From: Rheinheimera salexigens
GTDB lineage: Bacteria > Pseudomonadota > Gammaproteobacteria > Enterobacterales > Alteromonadaceae
Assembly (NCBI RefSeq): GCF_001752395.1
Contig: NZ_MKEK01000001.1
Coordinates: 121,465 to 185,464, forward strand
Direction: 5' to 3'
DNA: 64,000 nt
Shown here: positions 34,369 to 43,761 of the stretch, piece after piece
Numbering within the stretch: the first letter of the stretch is position 1
How the letters are laid out: every line of letters begins with the position of its first letter
The notes under the pieces: model-generated
The model's input: only the letters and a program-made list of their open reading frames with translations
Told to the model about the DNA's origin: nothing
The model's database searches: none
Made by a program: the position numbers and the translations under genes

Positions 34369-36882
34369 TTAGAATTTGTAGCTTACGCCACCGTAGATTT
34401 GGCGACCAATAGTGTCAAACACTTGTGGTACAGTACCGCCGTCACTGCCGTTAGCCACATATGAAGGCTCTTCGTCTGTAAAGTTCTTCACACCTAAAGT
34501 TAGGTTTAAGCCATCAGTGATAAAGTAGTTAGCAGCAATGTTGTGATACAACACGCTATCCACTTTGGCATCACCTGCTAAGTAATCAGTTTCACCAATA
34601 TAGCGGTTGAAATAAGTGATATTCCAATCGCCTTGACCGGCTTGTAGGCTGAAGTTGTTACGTACTTTAGCATAACCACCGAAGTTACCATCAGTGGTGT
34701 TGGTGTAATCGATTCCGTCTTGTTCAAACTTCAATAAGTAGGTTAAGTCGTTATTGATATTCCACGTTAAGCCGATGGCGTCAAAGCGATACGCTAAGTT
34801 GAAATCGACACCGCTAGTATGCTGTTTACCCACGTTAGTTAACGGGTTAGTGAAGCTAGATAAATCACCGGCTGCGGTAATTTGAAATTGTTCACAAACA
34901 ACAGTATTACCAGCAAAACAACCATCTAAACCGGCTTGGGCATCTAAACGTGTAATCGCATTTGAAACGTTAAATTTCCAGTAATCAATTGTCATTGACA
35001 TGCCATCAATGGCAGCTGGAGAATAAACAAAACCGGCCGTAAATGATTCAGACTCTTCAGGCTGTAAGTTGTTGTCAGAGCTGTAGTTAACTAGGATTTG
35101 TGGATCTTGCTCATTTCCCCATGGATCATCAAGGTAATCATAAGAACCAGTGTTACCACCGAATAACTCGCTGACGTTTGGTGCACGGAAACCCGTTGCA
35201 GCTACTGCACGTAACATAATTTCGTCAGTTGCTGTGTAAGTTAAACCCATTTTCCAGGTGCTGGCGTTACCAAAAGTAGAGTAATCGTCAAAACGTAAGG
35301 CAAATTCACCAGTAAGTTTTTCAGTAAACGGAACGCTTACTTCTTGGTAGAAAGAGATAACTTCATAGTTACCATCGGTAGGATCTTGCTGGGCTGATGT
35401 GCCTTCACCAGCGACAACAATTGGGTCTGGGTTAAAGAAGCCGCTATCACGACGATATTCAGCACCAATAGCAAAACCAACTGCACCCGCGCTTAAATCA
35501 AATAAATCACCGTTTAAGCCAGCTGATACAATATGTTGCTCATTACCACCACCTTCTTGCTGCAGATAACCGACATCAGTAATAATGGCTTTAGTTAGCT
35601 TGTCACCGCTAAACCAGGCATCTTGGTTGGCATACACTGAATTAGCCATTTTCACGGCATTAATAGAGTTCGCCACACTGTTATTAGCTTTGTTTTTGCC
35701 AAAAGTATAAGCGATATCCCAATTTAAACCGGTGCTAACATCTAAGCTACCAGCTAAAGCAGTAGATAAACGTAAGGTATCGGTATCCTGTTCATAAACA
35801 CGGGCACCGACATCATTCATGCGACGACGGTAGTTAACCCGGCCAGTCTCATCTACGGCTATACCACCTGCAATCATGGCTGGCGTTAAGGTGATGCATT
35901 TAGCTGGATCGATATTAGCTTCACCACATACACCTAACATAATATTACCTGGTTGCGGCGCTAACTGCTGATCAGATTTACGCTTGGTATAGATGGCATC
36001 TGCCGTTAATACTAAATCGCTACCTAATTCTTCGGTCATATTAGCAAATAAGCTGTAACGCTTACTTGGGGTTTGATACCAGCTATCTTTAGTATAATCA
36101 TAGCCACTGCTGCGGCCAACCCACTCACCTTGCGCATTTTGAACTTTACCACCTAAAGTACCGGTTGGAATAAATGAGCTACTACCTGTCTCTGTCCAAT
36201 CACGGTCTGATTGCACTACACCTTCACGATTAGATAGTGCGGCACCAAAGGTATAGTTACCTGTTTTTGTACTAAAACCATATAAAGCACTTAGCTCAGC
36301 CGTTTCGCCGTCACCTTTATCTGTGCCACTGCCGTTTAAATCAATTTGTACACCTTCAAAGTCTTTCTTGGTAATAATATTGACTACGCCAGCAATAGCG
36401 TCAGAGCCATATACCGCTGATGCACCATCTTTTAAGATTTCAACGCGGGCAATCATCGCTACTGGGATTGAGTTTAAATCAACTGCACTATCGGCACCTG
36501 AACCCGAGTTGACCATACGACGGCCATTTAATAAAACTAGCGTACGTGATGCGCCCATACCGCGTAAATCAACTTGCGCAACACCGTCAGAACCATTATT
36601 TGTGGTTGAACCTACCGCTGCGCCAGCCATTGAAGTTTGCGCTTGTAATAACTGATCGACAGAGTTGTAACCTTCCATACGAATGGCTTTAGCATCGATC
36701 ACGGTTACAGGAGAAGAGGTTTCCATATCTTGGCGCTGAATACGTGAACCGGTAACGGCAATACGTTCAACTTTAATAGCAGCTGCATCTTCAGCTTGAG
36801 CAACTGAACTGAATCCGATAGCGCTAAGTGGCGCGGCTAACAAAGCTATCCGCACAGCTGTATTTATTGAAGATTTTTGCAT
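34369..36882 (-). CDS. TonB-dependent outer-membrane receptor
   Basis: A large receptor of 837 residues. The start at 36882 (MQKSSINTAV) is chosen because AGGGG lies seven bases upstream; an in-frame ATG at 36906 lacks this. Signal peptide about 1-31 (ending SVAQAED), TonB-box-like IAVTGSRI, plug with SSPVTVIDA, LRGMGASRTLVLLNGRRM and VEILKDGASAVYGSDAIAGVVNIITKK, then the barrel ending VSYKF. This plug type is common among aquatic bacteria for carbohydrate, peptide or siderophore uptake; no neighbouring degradation gene fixes the substrate. It is divergent from the LytTR regulator. Confidence 0.94.
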   Translation of the reverse strand: MQKSSINTAVRIALLAAPLSAIGFSSVAQAEDAAAIKVERIAVTGSRIQRQDMETSSPVTVIDAKAIRMEGYNSVDQLLQAQTSMAGAAVGSTTNNGSDGVAQVDLRGMGASRTLVLLNGRRMVNSGSGADSAVDLNSIPVAMIARVEILKDGASAVYGSDAIAGVVNIITKKDFEGVQIDLNGSGTDKGDGETAELSALYGFSTKTGNYTFGAALSNREGVVQSDRDWTETGSSSFIPTGTLGGKVQNAQGEWVGRSSGYDYTKDSWYQTPSKRYSLFANMTEELGSDLVLTADAIYTKRKSDQQLAPQPGNIMLGVCGEANIDPAKCITLTPAMIAGGIAVDETGRVNYRRRMNDVGARVYEQDTDTLRLSTALAGSLDVSTGLNWDIAYTFGKNKANNSVANSINAVKMANSVYANQDAWFSGDKLTKAIITDVGYLQQEGGGNEQHIVSAGLNGDLFDLSAGAVGFAIGAEYRRDSGFFNPDPIVVAGEGTSAQQDPTDGNYEVISFYQEVSVPFTEKLTGEFALRFDDYSTFGNASTWKMGLTYTATDEIMLRAVAATGFRAPNVSELFGGNTGSYDYLDDPWGNEQDPQILVNYSSDNNLQPEESESFTAGFVYSPAAIDGMSMTIDYWKFNVSNAITRLDAQAGLDGCFAGNTVVCEQFQITAAGDLSSFTNPLTNVGKQHTSGVDFNLAYRFDAIGLTWNINNDLTYLLKFEQDGIDYTNTTDGNFGGYAKVRNNFSLQAGQGDWNITYFNRYIGETDYLAGDAKVDSVLYHNIAANYFITDGLNLTLGVKNFTDEEPSYVANGSDGGTVPQVFDTIGRQIYGGVSYKF

Positions 36883-37254
36883 TATTATTCCCCTAGACAT
36901 CATCATTTAAGATGGTCATCGTTATGATTGCTGGATTTTACGGCGCTGACGCTAATCTGCTTAAAATGCTAACGCCAGCACTAATCCGCCAAGACGGCGT
37001 AAGCAGTGACTAATAGGGGGAAATTAGCCACTAAGGTGGTTAGCGCATCTTATGCTTATTGAACGGCCACTGCTGGGTCATTGTTTAGTAATTATTTGTA
37101 ATTTAATGCCTAACAATACCGCTTTAAATCAGTTAAACGCTTCTGCCATAACGCGGGCTCTGCTAAACTACGCGCCCTCAAATACTGTTGGTACGGCTCA
37201 ATAACAATCATTGATGCACGCCTTAAGCCCGGTAATTGCTTACAGAGATTACAA
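36883..37254. other. 372-base gap between the TonB receptor and the LytTR regulator
   Basis: This divergent intergenic region must hold both promoters. It contains short repeats of GCTAA/CGCC type around 36945-37005 and an AT-rich part around 37080-37110. I found no RNA gene, terminator or convincing small protein in it; a minus-strand open frame crossing 37110-37421 overlaps the regulator and looks spurious. Confidence 0.5.
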
Positions 37255-38007
37255 ATGAAACTAAGCTGTTTAATAGTGGACGACGAACCTTTAGCCAGGG
37301 CTGGCATAAGACACCTTCTGACCCAACAAGGGCAATTTAATATTGCTGCAGAAGCCGATAACGGTAACGACGCATTACGATTAGCCGAGCTACATAACCC
37401 AGACATTATTTTTCTCGACATTGAAATGCCGGGACTAAATGGTATTAATGTGTTTAAAAGCTTAACCTCTAAACCGGAAGTTATTTTCTGTACTGCTTAT
37501 GCAGACTATGCAGTTAATGCCTTTGAGCTTAGTGCTACCGACTATTTACTCAAACCTTTTACCACTGAGCGTTTTCAACAAGCGTTATTTAAAGCTTATG
37601 GCAAAATTATGGATAAGCTAACTAACGCAACCGCGGCTATTGATCAGGTTGCAGCTAACGTTAATTTTATTCAGCGCTTAACTATTCGCGAGCCCGGTCG
37701 GTTGCGTATTGTGGATGTTAACGATATTAGCTGGATTGAAAGTGCCGGTAATTACATTGAGATCCATACTCAACCGCAACAAAAAAGTTATTTAATGCGC
37801 GAGACCATGGCCAATATTGAACAGAAGTTAGACCCAGCTGTATTTGCCCGTATTCATCGTTCATCAATCGTCAGAAAAAGTGACATTATCGAGTTACGAC
37901 CGGGTGATAAAGGGGATGCCGATGTTATTTTAAAGTCGGGGCAACAATTAGTGATGTCGCGCCGCCATCGCCATGCATTGGCCGAGTTTATGGGCCAATT
38001 AAACTAA
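37255..38007 (+). CDS. LytTR family response regulator, orphan
   Basis: Two-domain transcription regulator of 250 residues. The receiver domain has the acidic pocket VDDE (Asp9-Glu11), phospho-acceptor Asp55 in IIFLDIEMPG, Thr in CTAYADYA and Lys in LLKPF. The LytTR DNA-binding domain covers about 140-245 (WIESAGNYIEIH, MANIEQKL, FARIHRSSIV). No sensor kinase gene is adjacent, so the partner must be elsewhere. The start ATG lacks a strong ribosome binding site. Divergence from the TonB receptor makes that gene a plausible target, without direct evidence. Confidence 0.9.
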   Translation: MKLSCLIVDDEPLARAGIRHLLTQQGQFNIAAEADNGNDALRLAELHNPDIIFLDIEMPGLNGINVFKSLTSKPEVIFCTAYADYAVNAFELSATDYLLKPFTTERFQQALFKAYGKIMDKLTNATAAIDQVAANVNFIQRLTIREPGRLRIVDVNDISWIESAGNYIEIHTQPQQKSYLMRETMANIEQKLDPAVFARIHRSSIVRKSDIIELRPGDKGDADVILKSGQQLVMSRRHRHALAEFMGQLN

Positions 38008-38084
38008 TTCGCTTTTAGCACTGGCTTATCCTGCAGCATAAGCTGGTACAATAGTTGGCATAATTCTCTTGGTTAGATCTAAAT

Positions 38085-38780
38085 ATGACTGAAACACGCA
38101 GCAAAAAGAAATCCGGTTTTTTTAGTAATATGCTATTTAACATCATCGCGCCAGCGCTGATATTAAGTAAGTTAAGCACTGAAGATAGCCTAGGCCCCGT
38201 TTGGGCTGTGGTCGTCGCGCTGGCTTTTCCATTAGTTTATGGTGGCTGGGAATTATTAAAATCGGGCAAGGTAAATTTTTTCTCGATACTGGGTATCATT
38301 AGCGTGTTGCTTACTGGCGGTATTAGTTTATTACAACTTGACCCAGCTTATATTGCGATTAAAGAAGCGATGATCCCAGCATTAATAGGTGTCGCAGTAC
38401 TCATTAGCCAATATACCCGTTATCCGCTGGTAAAAACGTTATTAATAAACCCAGAAATACTCGATATCGAGAAATTGAACAGCGCCTTAGCTCAAAGCGG
38501 GAAAACTGCGGAATTTGCCAGGACGACTCAACGCGCAGGCTTTATTGTTGCCGCCACCTTTTTTATGTCGGCCGCATTAAATTACATCTTAGCTAAAGCT
38601 ATAGTGGTCAGCTTACCCGGTACCACTGCTTACGCAGAAGAACTAGGCCGTATGACTTGGCTTAGCTACCCGGTAATAGCCTTACCCAGTATGGTGATGT
38701 TAATGGCGGCCATAATTTATATTTTCCGCCAAGTTGGCCGTTTAACCGGCCAGTCTTTAGAAGAATTTATTCTGAATTAG
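38085..38780 (+). CDS. VC0807-like multi-pass membrane protein
   Basis: A 231-residue inner-membrane protein with about five to six hydrophobic helices (around 20-37, 39-56, 65-82, 92-108, 150-170, 195-215). The sequence, including LGPVWAVVVALAFPLVYGGWEL and a central QYTRYPLVKTLLINPE loop, resembles VC0807-type proteins of unknown function. The last 14 bases overlap the convergent sodium channel gene. No transporter signature was seen. Confidence 0.75.
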   Translation: MTETRSKKKSGFFSNMLFNIIAPALILSKLSTEDSLGPVWAVVVALAFPLVYGGWELLKSGKVNFFSILGIISVLLTGGISLLQLDPAYIAIKEAMIPALIGVAVLISQYTRYPLVKTLLINPEILDIEKLNSALAQSGKTAEFARTTQRAGFIVAATFFMSAALNYILAKAIVVSLPGTTAYAEELGRMTWLSYPVIALPSMVMLMAAIIYIFRQVGRLTGQSLEEFILN

Positions 38781-39603
38781 GCTTTTTTAGCTCGGTACGC
38801 AATTCAGTTAACTCTTGCTGCAACAGCTGCATCTGCAACAATAGCTGCTGTTGCGTAGCAACGTCAGCGTCATGCTCAGCTTTATGCTCTTCATCGTGCA
38901 TGCTTTGTACTGCGTTAACTATCACCGCAATAAATAGGTTTAACATAGTGAAGGTAGCAATAAGAATAAAGGGCACAAAGAACAGCCAAGCATAAGGGAA
39001 TTGCTCCATCACCGGCCGGGCAATTCCCATCGACCAGCTCTCCAGCGTCATCACCTGAAACAAGGTGTACAAGGAAGCGCCCAAGCCGCCAAACCATTCG
39101 GGAAAAGCCTCGCCGAATAATTTAGTCACCATCACTGCTGCCACGTAATACACTAAGCTCAGCACCATGGCAATTGACAGCATACCGTTTAGTGACTGTA
39201 CCAAGGCACCAACAATTTTTTTCATTGACGGTACAAAGGTCAACACCCGTAATACCCGCAACACCCGCAGAGCACGCAGTACCGCAAACGGTCCGCTAGC
39301 GGGTAGCAGTGCAATCGTCACCACAATAAAATCAAACACACTCCAAGCATCTTTAAAAAAGTTTAGCCGGTACACATACAGCCGTATCGCGATTTCCAGT
39401 ACAAACACGGTTAAAATAGCTTTATCTAGCACTTGGATGACAGGACCCGCGACGGCCATCAACCCTGGCATTGTTTCTAGCCCTAAAGAGACAGAATTAA
39501 TTAAAATTAGCGCCAATAAAATGCGTTGGACTAGGGGGGCCTCAATAAAACATTTTAAGCGCTGACCCAACGTGGGTGCGACTAATACAGACTCACTGCT
39601 CAT
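38767..39603 (-). CDS. NavAb/NaChBac-like voltage-gated sodium channel
   Basis: A 278-residue six-helix channel subunit, expected to form tetramers. The S4 voltage sensor carries four regularly spaced arginines (RALRVLRVLRVL; about 110, 113, 116, 119). The pore has the filter TLESWSM (186-192), the sequence I recall for NavAb, followed by S6 (FFVPFILIATFTMLNLFIAVIVNA). The C-terminus is an acidic and Gln/Leu-rich coiled coil (QQQLLLQMQLLQQEL). The start at 39603 is preferred because AAAGG lies seven to eight bases upstream; an in-frame ATG at 39621 lacks that. It may support sodium-linked motility or pH homeostasis in a saline habitat. Confidence 0.94.
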   Translation of the reverse strand: MSSESVLVAPTLGQRLKCFIEAPLVQRILLALILINSVSLGLETMPGLMAVAGPVIQVLDKAILTVFVLEIAIRLYVYRLNFFKDAWSVFDFIVVTIALLPASGPFAVLRALRVLRVLRVLTFVPSMKKIVGALVQSLNGMLSIAMVLSLVYYVAAVMVTKLFGEAFPEWFGGLGASLYTLFQVMTLESWSMGIARPVMEQFPYAWLFFVPFILIATFTMLNLFIAVIVNAVQSMHDEEHKAEHDADVATQQQLLLQMQLLQQELTELRTELKKPNSE

Positions 39604-39685
39604 ACGACTACCTTTGACCAAGCGGACTAAATAAACGGCCGTTATTGTATGTCAGCGGTAGTCAGCGTCAATCACTGTTTTTGCA

Positions 39686-40858
39686 TCAAGCAACAGAGTT
39701 ATAACGAACAAAAGCCTGCGCCAAATCGGCAATCAGATCATCGACATGCTCTAAACCAATGTGTAAGCGTAATAAGGGCCCTTGCTGTGGCCAAGTTGTG
39801 GCTGTTCGCTGGCTTTGCAGCTGCATAGTGGCGGTAATTAAACTTTCATAACCGCCCCATGAAAAACCCATTTTAAAATGTTGCATGCCTTCAACAAACG
39901 CAGCAATTTGCTTTTGATTACCTTGCTTTAATGCAAACGAAAATAAACCATTACTGCCGCTAAAATCGCGCTTAAAAATGGCATGCCCCGGGTGACTAGG
40001 CAATGCAGGGTGATATATTTGCGCCACCTCTGGCCGCTGCAATAGCCAATCAACCACAGCTAATGCGCTTTTTTCATGCTGCTGCAAACGCACGCCTAAG
40101 GTACGTAACCCCCTTAAGGCGGTATAGGCATCATCAGCAGAGGCACAATAACCCAGTAAATAACTATGATCTCTAAGCTGTGGCCAATGTTGCTCGTTAG
40201 CTGTCGCCGTACCGAGCATTATATCGGAATGGCCTACTATGTATTTTGTCGCCGCTTGAATTGACACATCTACGCCCAGCGCAAAAGGCTGACATAAAAT
40301 AGGAGAGGCCCAAGTATTATCTAAAATGGTAACAATATTATGTTGTTTAGCAACCGCACAAATGGCCGGAATATCTTGTACTTCAAACGTTAATGAACCT
40401 GGCGACTCGAGAAATATCACTCGGGTATTCGGTTTAATTAAGTCGGCAATATTAGCGCCAATTAGTGGATCATAATATTCAGTATCAATGCCTAATGATT
40501 TAAGTACTTTGTCACATAAAGCTCGGGTGGGTTCATACACACTATCAACCATTAAAACATGATCACCTGCCGTTAAAAAAGCCAATAATGCCCCACTGAC
40601 GGCCGCGGATCCGCATGGGTAAAGCGCACAACCCGCACCGCCCTCTAGCTCACACATCGCCGCTTGTAACGCGAAATGAGTATCAGTGCCTCGGCGACCA
40701 TAAAATGGCACTCTATCTCCAGCATGTGCTGCGGCATGTTTAAGTTCAGCAAAGGTATCAAATACGATAGTCGATGCCCGCACTAGTGGCGGATTTACCG
40801 CATAACCGGTATAGGCTTTATCTCGGCCAGCATGAATTAATTGGGTTGGTTTTTTCAT
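39686..40858 (-). CDS. metC: cystathionine beta-lyase
   Basis: Cleaves cystathionine to homocysteine, pyruvate and ammonia in methionine synthesis. The 390-residue PLP protein has the YGRRGTDTHFALQAAMCELEGG start typical of MetC, ILDNTWASPILCQPF (PLP-binding Asp), Schiff-base Lys in QAATKYIVGHSD, and the C-terminal LLRLHIGLEHVDDLIADL block. It is divergent from a TonB receptor; an AGACGTCT box 60 bases upstream of its start is a candidate MetJ operator. Confidence 0.93.
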   Translation of the reverse strand: MKKPTQLIHAGRDKAYTGYAVNPPLVRASTIVFDTFAELKHAAAHAGDRVPFYGRRGTDTHFALQAAMCELEGGAGCALYPCGSAAVSGALLAFLTAGDHVLMVDSVYEPTRALCDKVLKSLGIDTEYYDPLIGANIADLIKPNTRVIFLESPGSLTFEVQDIPAICAVAKQHNIVTILDNTWASPILCQPFALGVDVSIQAATKYIVGHSDIMLGTATANEQHWPQLRDHSYLLGYCASADDAYTALRGLRTLGVRLQQHEKSALAVVDWLLQRPEVAQIYHPALPSHPGHAIFKRDFSGSNGLFSFALKQGNQKQIAAFVEGMQHFKMGFSWGGYESLITATMQLQSQRTATTWPQQGPLLRLHIGLEHVDDLIADLAQAFVRYNSVA

Positions 40859-40919
40859 TTTATTATTTCTTTATTCTGTGTTTTTTTCATTCGCCATTAG
40901 CCATTAGTCTAATCCATCT

Positions 40920-40966
40920 AGACGTCTTCTGAATTAAGTGCTAGTAATATAGCTGAACAGACGAAT
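40920..40966. promoter_or_regulatory. candidate MetJ operator between metC and a TonB receptor
   Basis: AGACGTCT, the consensus MetJ box, is at 40920-40927, with a weaker 8-mer directly before it (ATCCATCT, 40912-40919) and a six-of-eight match AGACGAAT at 40959-40966. MetJ normally binds tandem boxes, so the array is only partly typical. The site lies in the 262-base divergent gap and could repress metC and the receptor when S-adenosylmethionine is plentiful. Confidence 0.55.
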
Positions 40967-41120
40967 ATTTGTGCATTAATTTATGTATAGCATGAAACTG
41001 GCATATTTTGCTTATAACTGCTAGTTATAACTTTTTGCTATAGATTAAATCAATTGCATATAATTAAGGCATATCAAAGTATTGTATAGTTTATGCTGAA
41101 TTTACTTAAAGGACTGAATA

Positions 41121-43520
41121 ATGAACCATAAAGCTTCTTACTTAGCGTCTAGTGTAAGTTTAGCCATCGCGCTAACCGCCCCTACCGCCTTCGCTCAGCA
41201 GACTAATGAAGCTGACGTGGAAAAAATTTCGGTGATTGGTAGCCGCTTATCTGTGCGCTCTGCAACAGAAAGCACCGCACCGGTAGACATTATTGGCAGT
41301 GCCGAGCTACAAGCAACCGGGATGACAGAAACCGCGCGCGCACTGCAGTTTTTAGTGCCCAGCTTTAACTTCCCTACCTCGTCAATAACTGACGGTAGTG
41401 ACGCGGTACGGCCAGCCAGCTTACGCGGCCTATCACCAGATCACACTTTAGTCTTAATTAACGGTAAGCGCCGACATGGCTCTGCATTAGTCCATTTAAA
41501 TGGCACTATGGGCCGGGGCAGCTCTAACGTTGATTTAAATGCCATCCCCATGAGTGCGATTAAACGCATTGAAATACTGCGTGATGGTGCAGCCGCTCAG
41601 TATGGCTCTGATGCCATAGCGGGCGTGATTAATTTAGTTTTAAACGATAATGTTTCCGGTGGTCAAATTAGCCTGAATGGCGGCCAAACTTTCGATGGTG
41701 ACGGCGAGCAATATAAAATTAGCAGCAGTCAAGGTATTCGCATTGGCCAAGATGGCTTTGTTAATATTAGTGCAGAATATCATCACAAAAATAAAACCAA
41801 TCGCGCCGGCTTAGATCCAAGACAGCAATACGCCGATATTGATGGCCAGCCCGATCCGCGTGAAGCTACAGCAAATCGTTTAAATCACAGTGTCGGCGAT
41901 GCCTCTTTTGAAAACTTAGCGGTTATGGTTAATGCCGGTTATCAATTAGCAGACGGCGAGATCTATGCCTTTGCAGATCTATCGCAACGTAAAACTAAAT
42001 CAGGTGCTTTTTTCCGCCGACCATTAGATGCTCGCAACGTGCCAGAAATTTATCCGGATGGCTTTTTACCCGAAATTGCGCCTGAAACCAATGATCATGC
42101 CATCACTTTAGGTTATAAATTCGAACTAGCAGATTGGCAATTAGATTTATCGGCCAATACTGGCGCCAGTCGCTATCAGTACTATGTTAATAACTCTCTA
42201 AATGCTTCACTTGGCCCAACCAGCCCTACTAGCGCGAATGCTGGTGGTATGAGAAACAATGAGCAAAATCTTAATCTAGATGCTAGTAAGCTGTTTGCCT
42301 TTGTTAATGAGTCTGACTTAGTGTTGTCTGGTGGTATTGCCTACCGTAAAAACAATTATAAAATTTTCCAAGGCGATGAAGTCTCCTATGCTAATTATGG
42401 CTATCAAGGTAAATCGGGTGGAATGCAAGGCTTTGGTGGTTTTACTCCAGAATCAACAGTAGACGAATCTCGCAATAACGTCGGCGTGTATGTTGAAGTT
42501 GAAAACCAACTAACAGAACAATTTAATTGGGCAGCAGCAGTACGCCAAGAGCGTTATTCTGATTTTGGTAGCAATACCAGTTGGAAGCTAGCAGGTCGTT
42601 ATGCATTAACGCCGGAATGGGCGGTTCGTAGCACTATTAACAGTGGCTTTAGAGCGCCAAGCGTACAGCAGTTATATTTCTCTAACTTGTCTACGTTGTT
42701 TGTTGCCGATGCCGATACCGGTATATTAAGCCCTGTAGAATCAGGCACTTTTAATAACACTTCGCCAGTGGTTAAAGCATTAGGCCAAGGTGAGCTAAAA
42801 CCTGAAGAGTCGCAAAGTGTTAGTTTAGGTGTGACCTATCAAGGCGATAATGGTGTGACCTTTACCTTAGATAGTTATCGCATTGATATTGATGATCGGA
42901 TTATTTTAACCGGCAGTGTTAGCCGCTCTAACCCAGTAATCGACGCTTTACTTGGCGATAACGCGGCGCAATCAGTACGCTTTTTCACTAACGCAGTAGA
43001 TAGCCGTACCCAAGGTGTCGAAGCCGTAGTGGCCTATCAATTGCCACTAACTGAATATGGTGATGTGAAGTTAAGTTTTTCGGCCCAATATAATGATACC
43101 GAAATTAAGCAGATTAAAGTGCCCGCGTTATTAGGTGGTTTAGAACAAGCGCTATTTGATGATGTTGAGAAAACTCGCTTAACTAGCGCCAACCCTAAAA
43201 ATAGTTTTAGCGCCGGCATTACCCACAGTTATGGTGACTTTACCACTAACCTACGGATTAACCGCTTTGGTGCTTATACCCTAGGTTATGCCACCGGTAA
43301 TTATGAATACAGTGCCAAAACCGTCGCGGATGTATCTGTTAACTATGCCTTTAATAAGCAATTAGACTTTACCGTTGGTGTAAACAACTTATTTGACACT
43401 TATCCAGATGAGCAGCCAGCAGTAAATCAGTTTAATGGTATTTTTAAGTATCCCAATACTAACGCACCTTTTGGTTTTAATGGCGGTTACTACTTTGCAG
43501 AAGCGCGTTATTCATTTTAA
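41121..43520 (+). CDS. TonB-dependent outer-membrane receptor
   Basis: A 799-residue receptor with signal peptide (about 1-25, ending TAFAQQ), TonB-box-like VEKISVIGSRL, plug with APVDIIGSAEL, ASLRGLSPDHTLVLINGKRRHG and IEILRDGAAAQYGSDAIAGVINL, and a barrel ending EARYSF. The substrate is not evident. Divergence from metC and a shared candidate MetJ box suggest regulation by methionine status and perhaps import of a sulfur compound or cobalamin-like cofactor, but this is inference. Confidence 0.93.
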   Translation: MNHKASYLASSVSLAIALTAPTAFAQQTNEADVEKISVIGSRLSVRSATESTAPVDIIGSAELQATGMTETARALQFLVPSFNFPTSSITDGSDAVRPASLRGLSPDHTLVLINGKRRHGSALVHLNGTMGRGSSNVDLNAIPMSAIKRIEILRDGAAAQYGSDAIAGVINLVLNDNVSGGQISLNGGQTFDGDGEQYKISSSQGIRIGQDGFVNISAEYHHKNKTNRAGLDPRQQYADIDGQPDPREATANRLNHSVGDASFENLAVMVNAGYQLADGEIYAFADLSQRKTKSGAFFRRPLDARNVPEIYPDGFLPEIAPETNDHAITLGYKFELADWQLDLSANTGASRYQYYVNNSLNASLGPTSPTSANAGGMRNNEQNLNLDASKLFAFVNESDLVLSGGIAYRKNNYKIFQGDEVSYANYGYQGKSGGMQGFGGFTPESTVDESRNNVGVYVEVENQLTEQFNWAAAVRQERYSDFGSNTSWKLAGRYALTPEWAVRSTINSGFRAPSVQQLYFSNLSTLFVADADTGILSPVESGTFNNTSPVVKALGQGELKPEESQSVSLGVTYQGDNGVTFTLDSYRIDIDDRIILTGSVSRSNPVIDALLGDNAAQSVRFFTNAVDSRTQGVEAVVAYQLPLTEYGDVKLSFSAQYNDTEIKQIKVPALLGGLEQALFDDVEKTRLTSANPKNSFSAGITHSYGDFTTNLRINRFGAYTLGYATGNYEYSAKTVADVSVNYAFNKQLDFTVGVNNLFDTYPDEQPAVNQFNGIFKYPNTNAPFGFNGGYYFAEARYSF

Positions 43521-43585
43521 TTAATTGAATAATACATGTAAGCCTCAGCTTAGTTAATCAGCAGCACTACTTTGCTGCTACCAGC

Positions 43586-43632
43586 AAACAGCTTTATCTG
43601 AGCCCTGCGGCAAAAGATAAAGCTGTTTTTTT
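43586..43632 (+). terminator. intrinsic terminator after the TonB receptor
   Basis: A perfect 14-bp stem (AAACAGCTTTATCT / AGATAAAGCTGTTT) with a 15-base loop, followed by seven T residues. Confidence 0.93.
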
Positions 43633-43761
43633 ATATTTAGCTGCGGCTAGTATATCCCAAGGCTTAAACTAGCAAGCTAGAGACAGAGCTGTATAATAGC
43701 GGGTTATCTAAGAGCTTAATTCGCTCAGGCTTGAATGTCGGGCCTGGATGTCGGAATTGTT

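Noticed and set aside
37110..37421. Minus-strand 103-residue gene upstream of the LytTR regulator
   Set aside because: It overlaps the start of a clear response regulator on the other strand and its translation resembles no protein.
40859..41120. SAM riboswitch upstream of metC
   Set aside because: The region is short and AT-rich, and lacks the helices and terminator of a SAM-binding leader; DNA boxes for MetJ explain it better.
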